Notes under the pieces: model-generated
What the model saw: the letters and a program-made list of their open reading frames with translations, nothing else
What the model was told of the DNA's origin: nothing
Databases searched by the model: none
Shown: piece after piece, positions 40,954 to 45,512 of the stretch
Layout: each line of letters opens with the position of its first letter
Position numbering within the stretch: position 1 is the stretch's first letter
From: an uncultured Acidimicrobiia bacterium
GTDB lineage: Bacteria; Actinomycetota; Acidimicrobiia; Acidimicrobiales; CAIXPF01
DNA length: 45,512 nucleotides
Reading direction: 5' to 3'
Assembly (NCBI GenBank): GCA_903921205.1
Contig: CAIXPF010000012.1
Span: forward strand, 1-45,512
Program-made: the position numbers and the translations under genes

Positions 40954-42477
40954 GAGTCAGCCCCCAGCAGGGCTTCGGGCTCGGCTCGTAGGTACAGTGC
41001 AACGCTCAGGTGCTCGTCGCTCAGCACCGAGCCGGCCTCCCCGGCGAGATCGGCAAGGGTGCGGGCGACCCGACGGACGCGGTCGACCCCACGGGCGGTC
41101 AGCCGATGCTGGCGCAACGCGTCGCCGAGCAGCGCCCGACCGGACCGATCGAGCGCGGCATGGCGGTCGAGAAGCGATCCGGCAAGGTCACGGTTGGCTC
41201 CCACCCCGCGTCGGCGGGCGACCTCGCGCGCCACCGTGACCCTGTCGGCAACCGCCTCGGATCCCTCCTCGACAACCTGGCCGGTAAGACGGTCGACGTC
41301 GGGCCGTTGCACCCCGAGCCGCAGGTCGAACCGGTCGAGCAGCGGCGCGGAGAGCCGACGTCGGTACCGGCGCCGGGCCGCCTCGGAGCAGCGACACGGC
41401 TGGGGCGTGCCGGCGTTGCCGCACGGGCAGGGGTTCGAGGCGGCGACGAGGAGGAAGCGAGCTGGGAACGACACCGCGCCATGTGCCCGGGCAAGACGGA
41501 TGCGACCCTCCTCGAGCGGCTGACGGAGGGCATCGAGCACTGCCGGCGCGAACTCGGCGAGTTCGTCGAGGAACAGCACGCCACCACTGGCCAGGCTGAT
41601 CTCCCCCCGGACGCAACCAGGAGGATCCCCCGCCGACCAACGCGGCCATGGATGCACCGTGATGTGGTGCACGGAACGGAGCACGGGAGATCAACCCGCC
41701 GGCAGGTAGCCGCTCGCCTGCAGCGGAGTGGACCTTCGTCGTCTCGAGCGCCACCGATGGATCGAGCGGGGGAAGCAGCCCGACGAGGCGCTGCGCCAAC
41801 ATCGTCTTGCCCGCACCGGGAGGGCCGACCAACAGCAGGTGATGGCCTCCGGCCGCAGCTACCTCGATGGCACGGCGGGCCAGCGGCTGGCCGCGCACCT
41901 CGGCGAGATCGCCCACCACCCATGACGATGGAGTCTCGACGCCACGCTCCGGGGACGGAGAGGGCATCCACTCCGCCGCTCCCTCCAGCGCAGCGACCAC
42001 CGCCGCCAGCGTCGAAGCCGCTCGGACCCGATGGCGACCGAGGATTGCAGCTTCCGCCTGGCAGGTGGGTGCCACCACCACCGTCGAGGGGGCGAGCGCC
42101 TCCACCAGTGGCACCGTTCCTGCAACCGCACGCACGGCGCCGTCGAGACCGAGCTCGCCGAGGAATGCCACGTCATCGACCCGTTCCCGCTCGAGCAGAC
42201 CCGAAGCCACCAGCACCCCGATGGCCATGGGCAGATCGAGACCCGACCCTGCCTTCGGCAGACCCGACGGCGCAAGGTTGACCGTGATCCGCTGTTGGGG
42301 CCAGCGCAATCCACTCGACAGGATCGCTGCACGCACCCGGTCACGAGCCTCTCGGCACGCAGCGTCCGGCAACCCCACCACGGTAAAGGCGGGCAGACCA
42401 CCCGCAACGTGTACCTCGACCGTCACCGGGACACCGTCGACGCCCCGCAACACGGACGAGGAGATACTGGCCAACAT
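40950..42477 (-). pseudogene. comM: ComM/YifB Mg-chelatase-like AAA+ helicase, frameshifted
   Basis: A ComM-family branch-migration ATPase split by a one-base shift. The 5' part (ATG 42477, GGAGG upstream) encodes MLASISSSVLRGVDG, the Lon-protease-like domain, Walker A VGPPGAGKTM and APHHGASMAALVGGGS up to the RPG. The 3' part, in another frame, continues with GEISLASGGVLFLDELAEF (Walker B), the zinc cysteines (NPCPCGNAG..PCRC) and the C-terminus. Removing one base from the run of six C on the + strand (41603-41608) restores a full gene of about 508 residues. It may be a sequencing error, a true pseudogene or a slippery site. The 3' end overlaps dprA by 4 bases. Confidence 0.8.
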
Positions 42478-42611
42478 GGCTGTCCTCCGGAATCCGAACT
42501 GATGCCGAGGAGCCCTGAGGCTGCCGAACTCGACGCAGCCCGTGACGAGCGGCAAGCCGAGATTCTCGAGCCTAGCGAGCGGCCGGAGCACAGCGGACGG
42601 CAGTTTGCGGA

Positions 42612-42634
42612 ACCGGGCCCGGTCCGCGGACCGG
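42612..42634 (+). promoter_or_regulatory. Overlapping palindromes upstream of the three-gene + strand operon
   Basis: ACCGGGCCCGGT (42612-42623) and CCGGTCCGCGGACCGG (42619-42634) are perfect palindromes sharing five bases, in the 171-base gap between divergent comM and the small membrane gene. They end 14 bases before the GTG at 42649 and look like an operator. No other signal is clear in the gap. Confidence 0.4.
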
Positions 42635-42648
42635 CCATACTGGAGCAT

Positions 42649-42759
42649 GTGGGCTTCAACCCTCATCGGATTCACCGACGCAGACCGTCCGACTACGTGT
42701 TCGTGGTCGCGGCCGTCGTCGCCGGATTGCTCCTTCTCACCTGGGCGCTGGCGGGCTGA
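42649..42759 (+). CDS. 36-residue single-pass membrane protein
   Basis: A 36-residue protein from GTG 42649, with TGGAG just before it. A short basic N-terminus (GFNPHRIHRRRPSDY) is followed by one hydrophobic helix (VFVVAAVVAGLLLLTWALAG) that runs to the stop. By charge the N-terminus stays in the cytoplasm. I recall short proteins with this GFNPHR.HRRR.SDY pattern in other actinobacteria, but no function. It is followed after 4 bases by a zinc-ribbon gene. Confidence 0.75.
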   Translation: MGFNPHRIHRRRPSDYVFVVAAVVAGLLLLTWALAG

Positions 42760-42763
42760 CCGG

Positions 42764-43003
42764 GTGTCTGAGATCCCACTCCACTGGCTCGACGACGTCG
42801 AGGTCCGCTTCCTGCAGCCGTACCAGGCCGTCAAGGCCTACCTGTGCCCGCACTGCAACCGCGACATCGCGGCAGGCACCGGCCACGTCGTCGTGGTGCC
42901 GCGGGAAGCACCCGACCTCCGTCGGCACTGGCACCGTGGCTGCTGGCAGCTCGAGGATCGACGCCGTGCCGCACGGTCAGGGAACACCGGACGCCGGCGA
43001 TGA
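42764..43003 (+). CDS. Small actinobacterial zinc-ribbon protein
   Basis: A 79-residue protein from GTG 42764. Metal-binding residues are likely Cys28-x2-Cys31 (LCPHC), His57 and Cys60 (WHRGCW); the C-terminus is basic. The pattern LQPYQAVKAYLCPHC and GTGHVVVVP resembles short proteins that I recall being loosely labelled ATP/GTP-binding in actinobacteria, although I see no P-loop. It overlaps the next gene by ATGA. Function unknown; binding of nucleic acid or protein is a guess. Confidence 0.78.
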   Translation: MSEIPLHWLDDVEVRFLQPYQAVKAYLCPHCNRDIAAGTGHVVVVPREAPDLRRHWHRGCWQLEDRRRAARSGNTGRRR

Positions 43004-43524
43004 GCACCGATCCCACTGCCGGCACCCCCTATCGCCACCGCATCGCCGAATCGGTCGCCGATCAACTCCCCCACGACGAGCAGCTGCTGGGCGCCACCAG
43101 GCTTGTCCTGCCGATCAACTCCGCCCGCTACGACGAGAACCTCGAAGAGCGCAGCAGTTTGAAGGATCTCGCCCTGCTGCAGCATCTCATGGTCCTGGTG
43201 CGTCCGGCGCCGAAGCCGGTGGCAGGATTTCCGCTGCACTGGGACATGGTCCTCGGGCTCACCAGGAACCGCATCCTGGTCTACAAACCTCGACGCGGCA
43301 GCCACCAGCCGGGCGGCTATCTCGGCTCGGTCCCACTGAGCCAGCTCACCAAGGTCGAGCTGGCCACGGTGCCCGACCGGCTCGGCCGAACGCTGGCCGT
43401 CAAGTTCAACCTCGACCACGGTCCGCGCCTCATGCTCGACGTCCTGGCGGGTTACCGGGCCGACACCGAGCACTTCGTCGAGGAGGCCCAACATCACCTC
43501 GAGGTTCGACGCTTCCTCGGCTGA
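43000..43524 (+). CDS. Conserved hypothetical protein, possible bacterial PH-like fold
   Basis: A 174-residue protein whose ATG overlaps the zinc-ribbon gene's stop. I do not recognise the family. The second half, with ILVYKPR, GSVPLSQLTKVEL and LAVKFNLDHGPRLMLDVL, has the strand pattern of a bacterial pleckstrin-homology-like domain (strands with a turn after the YLGSVPLSQL segment). No signal peptide or membrane helix is seen. It ends 28 bases from the convergent yraN gene and completes the small + strand operon. Confidence 0.72.
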   Translation: MSTDPTAGTPYRHRIAESVADQLPHDEQLLGATRLVLPINSARYDENLEERSSLKDLALLQHLMVLVRPAPKPVAGFPLHWDMVLGLTRNRILVYKPRRGSHQPGGYLGSVPLSQLTKVELATVPDRLGRTLAVKFNLDHGPRLMLDVLAGYRADTEHFVEEAQHHLEVRRFLG

Positions 43525-43552
43525 CCGAGGACGGCCGTGATCGCTGAGGTGG

Positions 43553-43918
43553 TCAGAACGCTGCCTCGAACACCTCGAGTCGGCCGCCGGTAACCGCGAC
43601 GACATCGAAGCGGAGCTCGACAGCACGACACCCGCTGTGCTGGAGCCATTGCACGGCCAGCCGCCGTAGCCGCTGCTGCTTCGCCGCGGTCACGGCCTCA
43701 GCCGGATGTCCGAACGCCAACGACGAACGGGACTTCACCTCGACGAAGACGATCTGTGAGCCGCGGCCCACCACCAGATCGAGCTCGCCGGAACGACAAC
43801 GCCAATTCCGGGCCAGCACCTCGTAACCACTCTGCTGGTAGTGACGCATGGCGAGCAGCTCGCCGACCGTGCCGAGACGCTGACGACCGGATCCCATCGG
43901 TACGACCCCCGCGACCAT
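43553..43918 (-). CDS. yraN: UPF0102 (YraN) endonuclease-like protein
   Basis: A 121-residue protein with the nuclease-like core RNWRCRSGELDLVV and FVEVKSRSS (Glu, Asp and E-V-K) shared with Holliday-junction resolvase-like folds. The biochemical role in the cell is not firmly known. An alternative ATG at 43897 follows GGGGG with good spacing and would remove seven residues. It lies in the rplS-yraN-comM-dprA order usual for actinobacteria, though the three-gene + strand operon separates it from comM and no rnhB or lepB is present. Confidence 0.9.
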   Translation of the reverse strand: MVAGVVPMGSGRQRLGTVGELLAMRHYQQSGYEVLARNWRCRSGELDLVVGRGSQIVFVEVKSRSSLAFGHPAEAVTAAKQQRLRRLAVQWLQHSGCRAVELRFDVVAVTGGRLEVFEAAF

Positions 43919-44000
43919 TCAGCGCCCCGAGCATGACGGGAACGACTGACAGTAACGAGAGGTCGGAACCACGCCGGCGACCTCGACCGGCAGGAGCAGT

Positions 44001-44023
44001 GAAGCGGGCATGCAGCCCGCCTC
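44001..44023 (-). terminator. Possible terminator of the rimM-trmD-rplS transcript
   Basis: A 9-bp GC-rich stem with one G-U pair and a 5-base loop, just after the rplS stop. There is no T-run. Confidence 0.4.
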
Positions 44024-44025
44024 GC

Positions 44026-44367
44026 TCAGCGCTTCTCTTTGATCTTCGCGGCCTTGCCGATGCGATCACGCAGGTAGTAGAGCTTGGCGCGACGCACGTC
44101 ACCCCGGGTGACCAGCTCGAGCTTGCCGGTGATCGGCGAGTGCACCGGGAAGGTGCGCTCGACCCCGACACCGAAGCTCACCTTGCGTACGGTGAAGGTT
44201 TCCGCCACGCCTGAACCCTGGCGACGGATGACCACGCCCTGGAACACCTGCAGACGCTCGCGGTTGCCTTCGACGACTCGCACGTGCACCTTGACGGTGT
44301 CACCGGTGCCGAAATCGGGAATATCGTCCCGCATCGTTGCCTTGTCGACGACATCGGTGGGCTTCAT
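44026..44367 (-). CDS. rplS: 50S ribosomal protein L19
   Basis: A 113-residue ribosomal protein with [35 protein letters not shown] and [19 protein letters not shown] chose the ATG at 44367, giving [15 protein letters not shown] as expected for the family, with GAGGAG upstream; an ATG at 44391 would add eight residues. It has a 137-base gap from trmD that may carry its own promoter. Confidence 0.94.
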   Translation of the reverse strand: MKPTDVVDKATMRDDIPDFGTGDTVKVHVRVVEGNRERLQVFQGVVIRRQGSGVAETFTVRKVSFGVGVERTFPVHSPITGKLELVTRGDVRRAKLYYLRDRIGKAAKIKEKR

Positions 44368-44430
44368 TGCTCGAAACTCCTCGGGGATCGCCATGTCGAC
44401 CGGCGGACGCCAGGCCACAGCGGACCCCTC

Positions 44431-44460
44431 ACTCTAGGAGATCGGAAGCCTATGGACCAA
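44431..44460 (-). promoter_or_regulatory. Possible rplS promoter
   Basis: On the - strand TTGGTC (44460-44455) and TAGAGT (44436-44431) are spaced by 18 bases in the trmD-rplS gap. Matches to consensus are partial. Confidence 0.3.
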
Positions 44461-44504
44461 CCCCATTGCGCCGAACGTCGGGCGATCACGGCGTCGCCGC
44501 CCGA

Positions 44505-45257
44505 TCACCGCCCCGGGTGCGCAGCAGCCCCGGGTACAGCGAGGCCGAACTCGGCAAGGAGTCGCTCCTCACCCGGCAACAACCCGCCACGCGCCTGCCA
44601 CAGATCGGGTCGGTCGCCGGCCGTCCGCACCAGGCTCTGGGCCCGACGCCAGCGGGCGATCCGTCCGTGGTCGCCCGACAGCAACACCTCCGGCACGGCG
44701 AGACCGCGCAGGCTGGCCGGCCGGGTGTACTGGGGGTACTCCAACAGACCGTCGCTGAAGGACTCGTCCTCGGCCGAGTTGACGTTTCCCATCACCCCGG
44801 GAACCAGTCTCCCCACGGCCTCGAGGATGACCATCGCCGCCACCTCTCCCCCGGCGAGCACGTAGTCGCCGATGGAGACCTCGCCGTCGACGAGGTTGGC
44901 ATGCACCCGGTGATCGATGCCCTCGTAGCGACCACAGAGCAACGAGAACCCGCCGGTCGCAGCCAACTCCCGAGCCATGGCCTGATCGAAACGCCTTCCA
45001 CCGGGGCCGAGGGCGAGCAACGGACGAGGTGGGTCGACCGCCTCCACGGTGGCGAAGATCGGCTCGGCCATCAGCACCATGCCGGCACCACCCCCGAAGG
45101 GCGCATCGTCCACCGAGCGGTGCGGATCGGCCGCCACCGAACGCAGGTCGTGGACCCGCACGTCGAGCAGTCCGTTCCGACGTCCCTTCCCCAACAGGCT
45201 GGCCGAGGCGAACCCCTCCACCATCTCGGGAAAGATGGTCAACACGTCGATGCGCAT
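44505..45257 (-). CDS. trmD: tRNA (guanine37-N1)-methyltransferase
   Basis: A 250-residue SPOUT-class enzyme that uses SAM to methylate G37 and prevents frameshifting at proline codons and others. It has MRIDVLTIFPEMVEG, the trefoil-knot segment LLCGRYEGIDHRV, SIGDYVLAGGEVA and the catalytic Asp region with GNVNSAEDESF. It starts 16 bases after rimM and precedes rplS, the conserved order. Confidence 0.95.
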   Translation of the reverse strand: MRIDVLTIFPEMVEGFASASLLGKGRRNGLLDVRVHDLRSVAADPHRSVDDAPFGGGAGMVLMAEPIFATVEAVDPPRPLLALGPGGRRFDQAMARELAATGGFSLLCGRYEGIDHRVHANLVDGEVSIGDYVLAGGEVAAMVILEAVGRLVPGVMGNVNSAEDESFSDGLLEYPQYTRPASLRGLAVPEVLLSGDHGRIARWRRAQSLVRTAGDRPDLWQARGGLLPGEERLLAEFGLAVPGAAAHPGR

Positions 45258-45273
45258 GTGCCTCAGGTCCGGA

Positions 45274-45512
45274 TCAGTCGAACAGCCCGGCGGGCACGTC
45301 GACGAGAATCCGGCCGTCCTGGACGTCGGTCACGAAGTTCATCGGGACCAGTGACTGGTCGTCGAGGACCAGGAGATCAGCCGCAGGATTGGCCTCGACG
45401 GCGATGACTGCGCCGCGGTCGACGCCGTCCTGGTCGACCAGCCGGCAACCGATCAATTGGTGGACGAACACGTCCTCGTCTCGCGCCAACGGCTCGGCCA
45501 GCAGGGCGATGC
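45274..45512 (-). CDS. rimM: 16S rRNA-processing protein RimM (5' end outside window)
   Basis: The 3' end of a rimM gene. About 78 residues are visible, open to the window edge, with the PRC-barrel pattern VFVHQLIGCRLVDQDGVDRG, LLVLDDQSLVPM and VDVPAGLFD. RimM binds S19 and assists 30S assembly. The N-terminal domain lies beyond the window. It is 16 bases from trmD. Confidence 0.9.
   Translation of the reverse strand, partial: IALLAEPLARDEDVFVHQLIGCRLVDQDGVDRGAVIAVEANPAADLLVLDDQSLVPMNFVTDVQDGRILVDVPAGLFD

Overview
The window is a 45.5 kb piece of a high-GC bacterial chromosome, and its gene order is that of an actinobacterium. The dprA-comM-yraN group, the WhiG/FliA-type sigma gene, the rpsB-tsf-pyrH-frr-cdsA-dxr-rseP-ispG-proS-rimP-nusA-ylxR-infB run and the Hme-type copper operon all point there. 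A deep-branching class such as Acidimicrobiia is my best guess, but the sequence alone does not prove it. No prophage, insertion sequence, CRISPR array, tRNA or rRNA is visible.

Positions 1-9290 (+ strand, accessory metabolism). The window opens inside a beta-propeller (SMP-30/NHL-like) gene. A tight operon of two hot-dog dehydratase subunits, a zinc alcohol dehydrogenase and a DUF1330 protein follows and ends in a 14-bp hairpin. Next comes the most unusual gene of the window (3710-5557): an acetyltransferase domain fused to a flavin amine oxidase whose C-terminal FAD-binding segment lies before its N-terminal Rossmann segment, that is, a circular permutation. A copper operon (csoR, copZ, a small His-tailed membrane protein, copA) with a clear CsoR-type palindrome comes next, and then a YbaK deacylase.

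Positions 9361-12430 (- strand) hold a zinc/manganese uptake operon, znuA-znuC-znuB-zur, with a 7-1-7 palindrome upstream of znuA.

Positions 12527-45512 (- strand almost throughout) are a housekeeping block. Read in the direction of transcription it runs: rimM (cut by the window edge), trmD, rplS, yraN, comM (frameshifted), dprA, a FliA/WhiG-family sigma gene, a degenerate M23 protein, rpsB, tsf, pyrH, frr, cdsA, dxr, rseP, ispG, proS, rimP, nusA, ylxR, infB, a DUF503 gene, rbfA, truB, ribF, tdk, ppdK, dnaG, and the primary sigma gene, which ends in a textbook intrinsic terminator. The block joins translation, RNA modification, isoprenoid and phospholipid synthesis, competence, replication priming and transcription. 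Only one short three-gene + strand operon (42649-43524) interrupts it, between comM and yraN.

No intergenic stretch exceeds 300 bases. The longest are about 190 bases, upstream of dnaG, ppdK and rimP, and each holds repeats or hairpins described below. The observations most worth follow-up are the permuted oxidase fusion, the ylxR start codon buried in a 13-bp stem at the nusA-ylxR junction, the single-base frameshift in comM, and the direct repeats upstream of ppdK and between csoR and copZ.
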